From the NCBI GenBank assembly GCA_021155965.1, contig JAJNBJ010000021.1, positions 1 through 64,000 on the forward strand: DNA of 64,000 nucleotides, read 5' to 3'. Of the stretch, positions 17,635 through 27,087 are shown in pieces. The stretch's first letter is position 1. The number at the start of each line of letters is the position of its first letter. The position numbers and the translations under genes were made by a program. The DNA is from Flavipsychrobacter sp. Its GTDB lineage: Bacteria > Bacteroidota > Bacteroidia > Chitinophagales > Chitinophagaceae. The notes under the pieces are model-generated. The model was not told where the DNA came from, ran no database searches, and worked only from the letters and a program-made list of their open reading frames with translations.

Positions 17635-18926
17635 TACAGGGCTTTTATCATTCTTCCAAATCTTGTATGGTAGGCACGTTCCAGCATTTCCCTGTGGTCT
17701 GGATGGGCGATGCCTGCCAGTAATTGGGCACGTTGTTCCATATTTTTGCCGTAAAGGTTTACTACGCCATACTCTGTTGCTACCCACTGAATATGGCCGC
17801 GGGTTGTTACCACGCCTGCACCTTCTTTAAGGTGGGGCACTATCCGCGAAATACCTTTATTGGTCACAGAAGGCATGGCAATAATAGGTTTGCCGCCTTC
17901 AGATAATGCAGCGCCACGCATAAAATCCATCTGTCCGCCAATGCCAGAGTATTGGTAGGTGCCTATAGAGTCTGCGCACACCTGCCCCGTAATATCTATT
18001 TCAATTGCGCTGTTTATGGCAACAACTTTCGGGTTGCGGCTAATGATGTCTGAGTTGTTTACATAAGCCACATTCCTCAGCTCTATGTTCGGGTTGTTGT
18101 CTGCAAAATCATACACTTTGCGCGTGCCCAGTATGAACGAGCTTACTATTTTGCCGCAACCGGTCTTTTTCTTTAGATTGGTAATTGCCCCATTTTCCAT
18201 AAGCGGTATCACCCCATCAGAGAACATTTCGGTATGTATGCCAAGATCTTTATGGTTTATCAACTGTTTCAATACTGCATCGGGAATAGCGCCAATACCC
18301 ATTTGCAGCGTTGATCCGTCCTCTATCAGTGAAGCAATCTGCCTGCCTATTTTTTCAGTCACCTCGCTCACTTTCTGCGCATAGTTCACTTCAAATAATT
18401 CAGTTTCTGCCCACACCATGGCATCAAAATCAGACAGATGGATTATCCCTTCGCCCAGCACACGGGGCATTCTCGGGTTCACCTGTGCAATTACTTTCTT
18501 TGCATTGCGCACTGCACTTATGGCAACATCGGCAGACGTGCCCATTGTGCAGTATCCATGCTTGTCCGGCGGCGATACCTGAATGATAGCAACATCCAGA
18601 GGCAGGATGTGTTTGTCAAACAGTTGTGGTATCTCACTCAGGAAGACCGGGATGTAATCGCCATACTCAGAATTCACCCATCCCCTGATATTCTCTGAAA
18701 CGAATAGCGAGTTCAGGTAGAAACTGTTTAATACTTCGGGCCTGTTCCAGTTTATGTTGCCATGCATGCTGATGGCAACCAGTTCAACATTGTTTATCTC
18801 GCCCGCGCGATTTAGCAATGCATTAACTAATGTTAATGGCGTTGCCGCGCTTCCGTGAATGAAGACGCGGTTACCACTTTCAATTAGTTTTACTGCCTCT
18901 TCGGCTGTAGTATATTGACGATTCAT
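17634..18926 (-). CDS. Acetyl-CoA hydrolase/transferase family protein
   Basis: A 430-residue class I CoA-transferase of the Cat1/4-hydroxybutyrate CoA-transferase family (LQMGIGAIPDAVLKQL; GIHTEMFSDG with Glu233 at the position of the family's active-site glutamate; INSAIEIDITGQV; GIGGQMDFMRGA near the C-terminus). Members move CoA between acetyl-CoA and small acids. The exact substrate is not determinable. It is the first gene of a two-gene unit whose second member is the broken L,D-transpeptidase; the two overlap at TAATG. Confidence 0.85.
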   Translation of the reverse strand: MNRQYTTAEEAVKLIESGNRVFIHGSAATPLTLVNALLNRAGEINNVELVAISMHGNINWNRPEVLNSFYLNSLFVSENIRGWVNSEYGDYIPVFLSEIPQLFDKHILPLDVAIIQVSPPDKHGYCTMGTSADVAISAVRNAKKVIAQVNPRMPRVLGEGIIHLSDFDAMVWAETELFEVNYAQKVSEVTEKIGRQIASLIEDGSTLQMGIGAIPDAVLKQLINHKDLGIHTEMFSDGVIPLMENGAITNLKKKTGCGKIVSSFILGTRKVYDFADNNPNIELRNVAYVNNSDIISRNPKVVAINSAIEIDITGQVCADSIGTYQYSGIGGQMDFMRGAALSEGGKPIIAMPSVTNKGISRIVPHLKEGAGVVTTRGHIQWVATEYGVVNLYGKNMEQRAQLLAGIAHPDHREMLERAYHTRFGRMIKAL

Positions 18927-18984
18927 GAAAGCGCAAAACTATTAGTATCCCCATTGTTCAGCCCTGATATTAAGCAATTGCTAC

Positions 18985-19030
18985 CATGACGATGGTCATG
19001 TATTTTACTTTTAAGTTGTATCTACTTTTG
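18985..19030 (+). promoter_or_regulatory. Candidate promoter and dyad upstream of the universal stress gene
   Basis: TACTTTTG (19023-19030) fits the -7 box. CATGAC/GTCATG (18985-18990 and 18995-19000) is a 6-base dyad at about the -33 position and may be an activator site. No TTTG is found at the right spacing, which would fit activator-dependent expression. Weak evidence. Confidence 0.35.
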
Positions 19031-19093
19031 CTATTCCAATATATGCTATTGGCATGATGTTTTAAAAACTATTACACACACAATTCCCCGCAT

Positions 19094-19942
19094 ATGGAAA
19101 AGATATTAGTATTGGCAGATGCGCAGCACTACAAACCGGACGTACTGGATTTTGCAGCCTATATCGCAAAATTGGGTAAGTCGAAGCTGGTAGGCATTTT
19201 TGTGGAGAACAGGCAAATTGACACAGTCCCCACCATAAAGACATTTGGCGGCACTCCATATGTGGAGGAAATAATCCAGGACCCGGCAGAACAGAAAGAA
19301 ATTTTACACCATATAAATAATAATATTGCGGCATTTAAAGAGGGTTGCCTTCAGCGGGAGGTGAATGCTGCTGCTCATTATGATCCCGGCGATCCGCTTG
19401 AGAAATTGCTTGATGAAAGCCGCTATGCCGACCTGCTAATAGCAGACCCGTCGTTCTCTACGGATGATGATGATGACCGCGTACCATCAAAGTTCATTAT
19501 GGAGATATTGAGCAAGGCAGAATGCCCCGTGCTTGTTGCACCCGGGCGTTTTGAACAGATAGATGAAGTAGTGCTTGCCTACGATGGCAGCCGTTCTTCA
19601 GTGTTCGCCATCAAGCAGTTTTATTACCAGTTGCCTAAACTGGCCGATAAAAGGCTGGTTATCCTGCACATAAACAAAGAAAAGATAGAGAAATGGGATA
19701 AGCAGAATGCCAATTTTAAAGAATGGCTGGATATGCATTTTTCAAACGTATCATTTCTTGAATTGACCGGCGAAGCCCGCAACATACTTTTCGAGTATTT
19801 TATGGCCCGCAGCGAGCAGGTTAACCAACTCCTCGTAACTGGTGCTTTCGGCCGGAGTTTCTTGTCCACATTTTTTAAGCCAGGAGCCGCAGAGTTAGTA
19901 CTTAAAGCAGTAGATATACCTATGTTTATATCACATCATTAA
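19094..19942 (+). CDS. Tandem universal stress protein
   Basis: A 282-residue protein with two UspA folds: residues 1-150 (MEKILVLADAQHYKPDVLDFAAYIAK..., LLIADPSF) and 155-282 (DEVVLAYDGSRSSVFAIKQF, LLVTGAFGRSFLSTFFKPGAAELVL, IPMFISHH). The second half keeps the G-x(9)-G-S/T-like nucleotide-binding stretch; the first looks degenerate. Such proteins help survival under stress or energy limitation. A 59-residue proline-rich gene follows after eight bases, probably in the same transcript. Confidence 0.85.
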   Translation: MEKILVLADAQHYKPDVLDFAAYIAKLGKSKLVGIFVENRQIDTVPTIKTFGGTPYVEEIIQDPAEQKEILHHINNNIAAFKEGCLQREVNAAAHYDPGDPLEKLLDESRYADLLIADPSFSTDDDDDRVPSKFIMEILSKAECPVLVAPGRFEQIDEVVLAYDGSRSSVFAIKQFYYQLPKLADKRLVILHINKEKIEKWDKQNANFKEWLDMHFSNVSFLELTGEARNILFEYFMARSEQVNQLLVTGAFGRSFLSTFFKPGAAELVLKAVDIPMFISHH

Positions 19943-19950
19943 TTATAATT

Positions 19951-20130
19951 ATGGAACAACCAAAAATTCAACCGGAGATACAACCCACCCCATCAAAACC
20001 TGAAATTAAGCCCGTACCACCGCCAAAGGTGCCGAATCCAGATACACACCCAGAGATCACCCCCGACCAAAAAGACCCGGAACCCCAGCAAGCACCCCCT
20101 GAAGTACCGCAGACACCCAATGAGCGCTAA
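19951..20130 (+). CDS. Proline-rich small protein, 59 residues
   Basis: An intact frame from ATG 19951 to TAA 20128-20130 encodes a protein made mainly of Pro, Glu, Gln, Lys and Thr (MEQPKIQPEIQPTPSKPEIK..., ending VPQTPNER), with no hydrophobic segment. It starts eight bases after the universal stress gene on the same strand. Likely intrinsically disordered with polyproline-II character. No family is recognised. The regular P-x-x spacing over the whole frame and the tight spacing argue that it is translated. Confidence 0.5.
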   Translation: MEQPKIQPEIQPTPSKPEIKPVPPPKVPNPDTHPEITPDQKDPEPQQAPPEVPQTPNER

Positions 20131-20266
20131 TTTCTGGTATATTTTTAAAAATATAGCGGCATTCGTTGAAAATTGGCACTTTTCTTGCAGTATTATTATT
20201 TTTCCCACTCAAAATTGAATAATTTTGGGAAAACTACGTTATTGAGGTTTCGCCCTCACGGTAAGA

Positions 20267-20836
20267 ATGAGATACATATTAATAATATTACTATTAATTA
20301 TAGGTGTCGGCGTATATTCCTGTAAGAAATATACGGACCCGGTATCTACTGTGGACCCCAGGCTGACCCAACTTTACTGCAACGACCCTGATGCAGTAAA
20401 CTTCAACTGGAATTTTCCCGGCACCCCGGACAGCAGCGTATGCTTTTACCCAACCGATGTTTTTGCGGGCACATATGAATTGAAAGACTCTGTATATTTC
20501 GATTCATCGCACCTGTTCATCCAGGCAAATACTTTTTACATTACCATCCAAAAACATACAAAGACCAAAATGGCCATTCTGGGCCTTTGCCTGAACGGCG
20601 GCAGCGTACTGCTTACGGCACGGCCTAATTTTTCTGCCACCCTCGATACAATGGTGGGGGATAGCACTTCTAAAATAATGGGGCAACGCATTTGCGATCT
20701 GGCAGACACTATTAACGGCAGCCTCAGCAAAGACCAACTAAATGACTCTATCATTTACTTCTCATTACGCATCTCCAGCGACAGCGGCCTCATTACAAAC
20801 CACATTGGCAGGGCGAAACTGAAATTCAAAAAATAG
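20267..20836 (+). CDS. Lipoprotein of unknown function
   Basis: A 189-residue protein with an SPII signal (ILLLIIGVGVYSC, lipid Cys at about residue 19). The mature part starts KKYTDPVSTVDPRLTQLYCNDPDAVNFNWNF and ends with a beta-rich region. Similar Cys- and Asn-rich openings occur in Bacteroidota lipoproteins, but I do not recognise a named family. It is three bases upstream of the riboflavin synthase gene. Confidence 0.65.
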   Translation: MRYILIILLLIIGVGVYSCKKYTDPVSTVDPRLTQLYCNDPDAVNFNWNFPGTPDSSVCFYPTDVFAGTYELKDSVYFDSSHLFIQANTFYITIQKHTKTKMAILGLCLNGGSVLLTARPNFSATLDTMVGDSTSKIMGQRICDLADTINGSLSKDQLNDSIIYFSLRISSDSGLITNHIGRAKLKFKK

Positions 20837-20839
20837 CCG

Positions 20840-21430
20840 ATGTTCACGGGTATCATAGAGTGCATGGCCACCATAACCGGTATTATACAGGAAGGTTCCA
20901 ATACTCATTTCACGATTGATAGCCCGATCACTGCAGAATTAACAGTAGATCAAAGCGTTGCGCACAACGGTGTATGCCTCACTGTTACTGCGATCAACGG
21001 CAATACTTACAATGTAACCGCAGTTGCCGAAACATTGGCAAAAACAAATCTCTCCACCTGGAAAACAGGCGATAAAGTAAACATTGAACGCTCCCTTAAA
21101 ATTGGCGACAGGCTGGATGGCCACTTCGTGCAGGGGCATGTAGATGCAACTGCTGAGTGTATTGAAAAAAGGATCCTTGAAGGCAGTTGGTTATTTCGCT
21201 TTCGTTTCCCGCAACAGTTTGCAGTATTGGTTATAGAAAAAGGATCTGCCTGTATTAATGGTGTAAGCCTTACAGTATTCAATGTGGGCAAAGATGAGTT
21301 TACCGTAACCATAATCCCCTATACCTATACACACACCAATTTCAATGCAATGGAAGCCGGCAGCATCGTGAATATTGAATTTGATGTGTTGGGCAAATAT
21401 TTTGAAAGGAGAGCGCAGTTGAGTCGTTAA
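20840..21430 (+). CDS. ribE: Riboflavin synthase, alpha chain
   Basis: A 196-residue protein with the two-fold lumazine-binding repeat: MFTGIIECMATI at the N-terminus, NGVCLTVTAI in repeat one, GHFVQGHVDATAE in the joining region, and NGVSLTVFNVG in repeat two. It converts two 6,7-dimethyl-8-ribityllumazine molecules to riboflavin plus the pyrimidine. No other rib gene is nearby. The start is fixed by the conserved MFTGI. Confidence 0.95.
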   Translation: MFTGIIECMATITGIIQEGSNTHFTIDSPITAELTVDQSVAHNGVCLTVTAINGNTYNVTAVAETLAKTNLSTWKTGDKVNIERSLKIGDRLDGHFVQGHVDATAECIEKRILEGSWLFRFRFPQQFAVLVIEKGSACINGVSLTVFNVGKDEFTVTIIPYTYTHTNFNAMEAGSIVNIEFDVLGKYFERRAQLSR

Positions 21431-21508
21431 GCATGCCCCGGTAAGCTCAAAATTTCAAAATGCTCTCTGAATTGTGTTATATTTAAATGTGAACCATACC
21501 CGCATTTG

Positions 21509-22237
21509 ATGAAAAAGCTACCGATTCTTTTACTGATTTTGCTATGCATTGCATGCCATTGTGGAGCGCAGCAAAAAACTGTAATAAAGAAGAAGGCGGG
21601 TAAGAAAATTGAAAACCCTCCAAATAGAGAGTTTAAAAACTCTATTTATATTGTTGGTACAACATATTACTTTACAAAAATATATGGTTCTTTCCTTGAA
21701 CATGCTTCACCGAAACGGCTTAAATATTATCCGACGGAACAGATTGCCGACCAATTTGGATTCTATTATGAACGCAACTTGTACAAAAGCTTTAGAATAG
21801 CCACAGGTTATATAAAATGGAATAATTTTTTCTTCCCATTCGGAGGGATGCCTTATGGATCTGGTGGTGAAATGGTTAGAGGTGGGGGGTATGATACTGC
21901 AAAAAGAGGCAGCATAATATGGCGGTACGAATACAGCATGGCTGATCTGTTATTTATATACAGGTACAATAGGTTTAAAAAGCATAAAATAGATGTGTGT
22001 ATTGGCCCTTCTTATGCATATGGTAAGAACTGGGTTTATGATACTTCATATTACGGTCATGTCTCAGTAGCACATGAGGAACGTGCTGCATATTATGGTA
22101 TAACGACAGGGATAGCGTATGACTATATATGTCTTAAAAATAGGGTGGGGCTGGGTTATAATTTCAGGTGGCGGAAATATTTTGATTTGTATGGCGCACA
22201 AATCGATTACGGTTTGCACATTAAATTCAATTTTTGA
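21509..22237 (+). CDS. Probable outer-membrane beta-barrel protein
   Basis: A 242-residue protein with a signal peptide (MKKLPILLLILLCIACHCGAQ) and alternating aromatic strands typical of a barrel (FRIATGYIKWNNFFFPFGG, MADLLFIYRYNRF, RVGLGYNFRWRKYF, ending HIKFNF with a terminal Phe). The Cys in the signal could also be an SPII site, but GAQ favours SPI. Function is unknown. Its last 11 bases overlap the 3' end of the convergent cutC. Confidence 0.6.
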   Translation: MKKLPILLLILLCIACHCGAQQKTVIKKKAGKKIENPPNREFKNSIYIVGTTYYFTKIYGSFLEHASPKRLKYYPTEQIADQFGFYYERNLYKSFRIATGYIKWNNFFFPFGGMPYGSGGEMVRGGGYDTAKRGSIIWRYEYSMADLLFIYRYNRFKKHKIDVCIGPSYAYGKNWVYDTSYYGHVSVAHEERAAYYGITTGIAYDYICLKNRVGLGYNFRWRKYFDLYGAQIDYGLHIKFNF

Positions 22238-22916
22238 GTTCATATTTTGTCAGCGCCTCCACCATCATCCTTATCTCCTCCCCATCCGCTAAATAACTTT
22301 CCGATTTCTGCACAATACCAGAACTATGGTATTCAGCAGCATTAGTTGCTCGTACCAACTTTGCAATATTAGAAGACCGCACACCCCCACCCGGCATAAT
22401 GATGATACGATTGCTTGCTTGTTGCATCAATTGTGCAAGTACAGTAGCCCCTTCAAAAGCAATAGCACACAAACCCGAAGTAAGCACACGGCTGCATCCG
22501 GCAGCTATCACATCTTCCAGCGCTTGTGCAGCATCAATCGTCCTGTCAAAAGCCTTGTGGCAGGTAACAGCCATAGGGTGCGCCCATTCCACCAGCCTTG
22601 TAAGGTTCGGCACATCTATTCTGCCATTTGCCAGCAATACACCCGTTGCAATACCGGGGCAGCCAAGCTCGCGGCACATAAGGATATCCTGCTTCATGAT
22701 AGCAAGCTCATCCTCATCATAAACAAAGTTACCGCCACGCGGCCGTATCATCGGGAAGATGGGGATAGATAATTTTTCTATTGCGTAGCGTATCAAGCCA
22801 TAGCTGGGCGTCGTGCCGCCCACATCAGGGTCGGCACATAGTTCTATTCGCGATGCCCCTGCTTTTTGTGCCGTAAGGCACGACTGAATATTATAGGCAC
22901 AGATCTCAAGCAGCAT
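22227..22916 (-). CDS. cutC: CutC family protein
   Basis: A 229-residue TIM-barrel protein matching CutC (MLLEICAYNIQSCLTAQKAGASRIELCADPDVGGTTPSYG, MIRPRGGNFVYDEDE, CHKAFDRT, RVLTSGL, IMPGGGVR, EYHSSG). Linked historically to copper homeostasis, though the enzymatic role is unsettled. Its start overlaps by one base the stop of the glycosylasparaginase gene, so the two form a unit. Confidence 0.95.
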   Translation of the reverse strand: MLLEICAYNIQSCLTAQKAGASRIELCADPDVGGTTPSYGLIRYAIEKLSIPIFPMIRPRGGNFVYDEDELAIMKQDILMCRELGCPGIATGVLLANGRIDVPNLTRLVEWAHPMAVTCHKAFDRTIDAAQALEDVIAAGCSRVLTSGLCAIAFEGATVLAQLMQQASNRIIIMPGGGVRSSNIAKLVRATNAAEYHSSGIVQKSESYLADGEEIRMMVEALTKYELKN

Positions 22917-23932
22917 TAAACGTAATGGTATTTTGACTCGATGACCGTATTCAAGTTGCCGTTTCTCACGGCATAGCTAAACCCTTTTTGCAGCGCATAG
23001 CCGCCAAAATCTCCTTTTTTGTTGAGGGCAAGAAAACCTACCTGAGCCTCCCTTGCTGCCGCAGGACTTTTAGCGACTATACGCTCCACGGCTTGTTTGC
23101 AGGCATCTTCCGGCGAATGGCCCTGCCGCATCAGTTCCACCACAAGGTGAGAGCCTACAATGCGTATCACTTCTTCGCCTACGCCTGTGCTGGTTGCTGC
23201 ACCTACTTCGTTGTCCACATAAAGCCCTGCCCCTATTATGGGTGAGTCCCCTACCCGACCATGCAGTTTATATGACAGACCACTTGTAGTGCATGCACCA
23301 CTAAGGTTGCCATTTTTATCCATCGCCACCATACCTATTGTGTCATGATTAGATTCCCCACCCGGTAGCTGGTTCTCTATGTTTATCACCGGCTTATACT
23401 TGTGGTCTTTCAACCACGCTCTCCATTCAGCCTCACTTTTTGGCGTCAGCAGGTTTTCTTTTTTAAGTCCATTTGCAAGAGCAAATTGCAACGCACCATC
23501 ACCAACCAACATAACATGCGGTGTTTTCTCCATCACCATACGTGCCACAGATATGGGGTGTACAATATGCTCCAGGCATGCCACCGATCCGCACTTGCTG
23601 TTCTCGTCCATAATGCAGGCATCCAGCGTTACCCGCCCATCCCGGTCAGGCCGGCCGCCATAGCCAACAGATTGATTGTGCGGGTCTGCTTCCGGCACTC
23701 TTACCCCTGCTTCAACGGCATCCAGTGCCCTACCGCCTTTTCTCAGCACCTCCCATGCCGCCGCATTTGCCGGTTTCCCAAAAGGCCACGTAGAAATGAC
23801 TATCGGATTGTCTTTCACGGTCGGGGGAACAACGTAGGATGCAGGGGTAGCCTTGCCCATAAGTTTGTTACCTGCCAGCACAGCAGCCGATGATAATAAA
23901 GAAAGCTTTACGAATTTTCTCCGGTCAGTCAT
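22916..23932 (-). CDS. N4-(beta-N-acetylglucosaminyl)-L-asparaginase, Tat-exported
   Basis: A 338-residue Ntn-hydrolase (aspartylglucosaminidase family). The N-terminus has a twin-arginine signal (DRRKFVKLSLLSSAAVLAG). The autocleavage and nucleophile Thr is in NHDTIGMVAMD; upstream are STWPFGKPANAAAW and GYGGRPDRDG, downstream GRVGDSPIIGAG and GVGEEVIR. The enzyme cleaves the Asn-GlcNAc linkage of glycoasparagine, here probably in the periplasm. It is the first gene of a pair with cutC, overlapping by one base. Confidence 0.9.
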   Translation of the reverse strand: MTDRRKFVKLSLLSSAAVLAGNKLMGKATPASYVVPPTVKDNPIVISTWPFGKPANAAAWEVLRKGGRALDAVEAGVRVPEADPHNQSVGYGGRPDRDGRVTLDACIMDENSKCGSVACLEHIVHPISVARMVMEKTPHVMLVGDGALQFALANGLKKENLLTPKSEAEWRAWLKDHKYKPVINIENQLPGGESNHDTIGMVAMDKNGNLSGACTTSGLSYKLHGRVGDSPIIGAGLYVDNEVGAATSTGVGEEVIRIVGSHLVVELMRQGHSPEDACKQAVERIVAKSPAAAREAQVGFLALNKKGDFGGYALQKGFSYAVRNGNLNTVIESKYHYV

Positions 23933-24074
23933 GAGGCGTGATTGTAGCTACAAGGTATAAATAATATAGAAAACTGCCCTTGAATATTTAACAAGATTTC
24001 AGTGGCTCATGGTATTATTTTTTTATAAGAATACTATGTAAATCATTCTATTTAACATTCTAAACATAAATAAT

Positions 24075-25388
24075 ATGCCACTAGGAAATGAACAGCAGAA
24101 TGAGGAAAAGAAAGTGCTCACAATCGATGAGATAGAATTCCTTAACAAGGACCTGCAGGATAAATACGATGAGCTGATGCAATCATCCTCACTGCTTCAG
24201 TCTGAGAAGGCAAAGTGGAAAGCCACGTTTGATGAATTTGATGATTTCTATAACAATGCGCCATGTGGTTATCATACCGTTGATGAGAACGGGCTGATAT
24301 TGAAGATGAACCAGACAGAACTGAACTGGCTGGGTTATACACGGGAAGAGGTGGTGAACAAAATGAATATCCTTGACCTGCTTTCTGATAAAAGCACCAT
24401 GATGTTTTACAAATACATGCCCATAATGAGGGAAAAAGGACAGGTGGATCAGTTGGAAGTGGAGTATGTAGGGAAAGATGGCAGAACGGTTTCTGCCCTG
24501 GTTAGTGCCCGTGCCATATTTGATGAGGAAAAACGGTTAAAATGCGTGAACAGCACACTTTGGGACATATCCGACAGGAAGAAAATGGAAGAGGAAATGT
24601 TGAAAGTCAATCGTCATCTGCGTGCTATCAAAGAGCGTTTTGAGGAAAAGAATACCCTTGCGCAAAAACTGAATGAAGAACTGATGGCATTGAAGCAGGA
24701 ACACAGTGACGTGTACGGCAAAACAGGTAGCCACGTGGCACAGCCACTGGCAAAACTCTTGCCGTTATGCAAAACTCTGCTGAATAGTGTTGAAGCAGGT
24801 TCTGACCAGGCACAGTCATTGAAAAAAATACTGGAAACTATCAGCGATGTGACGGGTTATGTGAGCAATATGCGTTTGCAGCAGCGCATATCGTCTGATA
24901 CTGCAAACCTGGAATTGTGTACTTTCAATCTTTCAGCATTGCTGGTAACTATCGTTAACCGCCTTGAAGAGTCAGCCATGAGAAAAAGGCTGTCAATAAA
25001 CTGCGAGATCTTCGAAGATGTAGTGATAAAGTCGGATAAAGAGGTCCTTGGGCAGGTGGTAGATACCTTATTAACTACCGTGATCAAAGTTTCGCAGCCC
25101 GGTAAAGAAATACCATTGCGATTGATACACAAAGTGAACAATTACCTGGTGGAGCTGGAGATAAACGGGCTGACGATGAGCAGGGATGAACTTGCCGCCT
25201 TGTTCGACAAAGAAAAGCAGGATAAGCAACAGCAACTGATCGAAGCAGGTACGAGTTCACAATTGGTACTTAATTCAAGACTACTCAATTCGCTTGTAGA
25301 AAGCCTGGGGCTTGAACTCTCGGTAAGCCCTTTGAACCATAAAGGAACGCTGATAAGGCTGAGCTTGCCGGGTTCGTTGGCTGTTTGA
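24075..25388 (+). CDS. PAS-domain histidine kinase-like protein with degenerate ATPase domain
   Basis: A 437-residue soluble protein. A coiled coil (about 15-50) precedes a PAS domain (about 55-170: NNAPCGYHTVDENGLILKMNQTELNWLGYT). A second coiled coil (170-210) leads to an H-box-like GSHVAQPLAKLLPL with His220. The ATPase domain is poor: the N-box aligns as VVDTLLTTVIKVS (329-341) with Thr where Asn binds Mg, and the G1 and G2 boxes lack Asp-x-Gly-x-Gly and Gly-x-Gly. It may be a signalling scaffold rather than an active kinase. No response regulator is adjacent. Its end lies one base from convergent recN. Confidence 0.65.
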   Translation: MPLGNEQQNEEKKVLTIDEIEFLNKDLQDKYDELMQSSSLLQSEKAKWKATFDEFDDFYNNAPCGYHTVDENGLILKMNQTELNWLGYTREEVVNKMNILDLLSDKSTMMFYKYMPIMREKGQVDQLEVEYVGKDGRTVSALVSARAIFDEEKRLKCVNSTLWDISDRKKMEEEMLKVNRHLRAIKERFEEKNTLAQKLNEELMALKQEHSDVYGKTGSHVAQPLAKLLPLCKTLLNSVEAGSDQAQSLKKILETISDVTGYVSNMRLQQRISSDTANLELCTFNLSALLVTIVNRLEESAMRKRLSINCEIFEDVVIKSDKEVLGQVVDTLLTTVIKVSQPGKEIPLRLIHKVNNYLVELEINGLTMSRDELAALFDKEKQDKQQQLIEAGTSSQLVLNSRLLNSLVESLGLELSVSPLNHKGTLIRLSLPGSLAV

Positions 25389-25389
25389 T

Positions 25390-27048
25390 CTACAGCTCAA
25401 CCAGTTCCTTTGCATTGCTGATAGCCGCCTCGCTGGGCTGTTCGCCGCCTATCATGCGTGCTATGGCAAGCACTCGTTCATCCTGTTTCAGCACTTTTAC
25501 TTTAGTAGAAAGACGCCCGGCTTTGTCGGGCTCTTTATATACATAGAAATGCTGTGAACCTTTGGCTGCTACCTGTGGCTGGTGGGTGATGCAGATTACC
25601 TGGTGGTATTTGGAAAGATCGCGCAGCAGTATGCCTACTTGTCTTGCTGCTTCACCTGAGATCCCTGTATCCACCTCATCAAATATAAGCGTAGGCATAT
25701 GCAGTGCATTGGCCGTAAGCGATTTTATACACAGCATAATACGGCTCATTTCACCACCTGATGCAGCCTTCTGCAGTAATTGGAATTGCCCGCTCTTATT
25801 GGCATCCAGCAGGAACTGTACGTTGTCAATGCCATGAACAGAGGGTGCGCATGTTTCTATTCGCACATCAAAACGTGCATTGGGCATGCCCACCAATGCA
25901 AGCAGTTCATTTATTTTTTTTGTGAAGGAAGGCATTACTTTATTTCTTTTTGCTGATAATTGCTCAGCCTCCTTCATTAACTCTTTATAAACAGCACCTT
26001 CTTCTGCAGCCAGTTTTTCAATAGTTTCATTCAGGTCTAGCGTGGCTTTTAACTCACTTTCCAGCTTTTGTTGCCATGCCAGTAATTCGCCTGTATCTTT
26101 TACACCATGCTTTTTGAACAGTTTGTAGCCCAGGTCTAACCGCTGCTGTAACTCTTCCATCACAGCCGGGTCCAGCATCACTTTACCTTCTTCGGCTTCC
26201 AGTTCTGCCGCAATATCCTTCAGTTCTGCCCAAACTGATGTCAAACGCTCCAGCAATGGTTTTAGCTCCGGCATCACATCAACAATGCCTTGCAGTTGCT
26301 GGCTAATGCGTTTTACTTCATTAACTAACGGTTGCTCACCTTCTTCAAGCACATTCCTGCCTGCCTGCAGTACATTCATTATCCGCTCTGCATGGCTCAT
26401 TTGTTTTAGCTGTTGGTCAGCTTGCTCAATTTCTCCCTCTTTAAAATTTGCCTGCAATAATTCGTCAAGCAGGTATTGCTTATAATCAGATTCTTTTTGC
26501 CATTGCGCCTGCCGCTCCCTGTGGTCGGCGAGCTTTTGCTTTATTGTTTTATGCTGGTAGTACAGTTTCCGGTAATGGTCTGCATCAGCACCGCTATTAC
26601 CAATAGCATCTATAGCCTCCATCTGGAAATGGTCATCTTCCAATGCCAAATGGTCAAACTGCTGGTGAAGGTCCACCAATAAAGAAGTCAGTTTATTCAA
26701 TACAGTAAGTGTCACCGGAGTATCATTGATGAATGCACGCGATTTGCCACTAACTGCTATCTCCCTTCGGATAATACATTGTGGTTCATAATCCAGTTCT
26801 GCGCTTGCCAATGCCTTTTTGAAAACATCATTCCTGCTTACATCAAAATATCCTTCTACAACAGATTTCTCATCCTTATTAATGAGTACAGTCGTATCGG
26901 CGCGCTCACCAAGTATCAACGACAATGCCCCTAAAATAATACTCTTACCCGCACCGGTTTCACCCGTCACGGTATTCAGATGTCCATCCGGCTCTATGGC
27001 GAGATGGTCAATAATTGCGTAATTTTTAATGATGAGCTTTTGCAGCAT
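25390..27048 (-). CDS. recN: DNA repair protein RecN
   Basis: A 552-residue SMC-like ATPase with Walker A GETGAGKS (about 30-37), long coiled-coil arms, the signature ASGGEMSRIMLCIKS and Walker B TLIFDEVDTGISG. It acts in double-strand-break repair, holding DNA ends and sister chromatids with RecA. Length is normal. No SOS box is obvious in the 40 bases before it. Confidence 0.95.
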   Translation of the reverse strand: MLQKLIIKNYAIIDHLAIEPDGHLNTVTGETGAGKSIILGALSLILGERADTTVLINKDEKSVVEGYFDVSRNDVFKKALASAELDYEPQCIIRREIAVSGKSRAFINDTPVTLTVLNKLTSLLVDLHQQFDHLALEDDHFQMEAIDAIGNSGADADHYRKLYYQHKTIKQKLADHRERQAQWQKESDYKQYLLDELLQANFKEGEIEQADQQLKQMSHAERIMNVLQAGRNVLEEGEQPLVNEVKRISQQLQGIVDVMPELKPLLERLTSVWAELKDIAAELEAEEGKVMLDPAVMEELQQRLDLGYKLFKKHGVKDTGELLAWQQKLESELKATLDLNETIEKLAAEEGAVYKELMKEAEQLSAKRNKVMPSFTKKINELLALVGMPNARFDVRIETCAPSVHGIDNVQFLLDANKSGQFQLLQKAASGGEMSRIMLCIKSLTANALHMPTLIFDEVDTGISGEAARQVGILLRDLSKYHQVICITHQPQVAAKGSQHFYVYKEPDKAGRLSTKVKVLKQDERVLAIARMIGGEQPSEAAISNAKELVEL

Positions 27049-27087
27049 AAGAGAGGGTAAAGATACTTTTTCTATTAAACAAGATTG

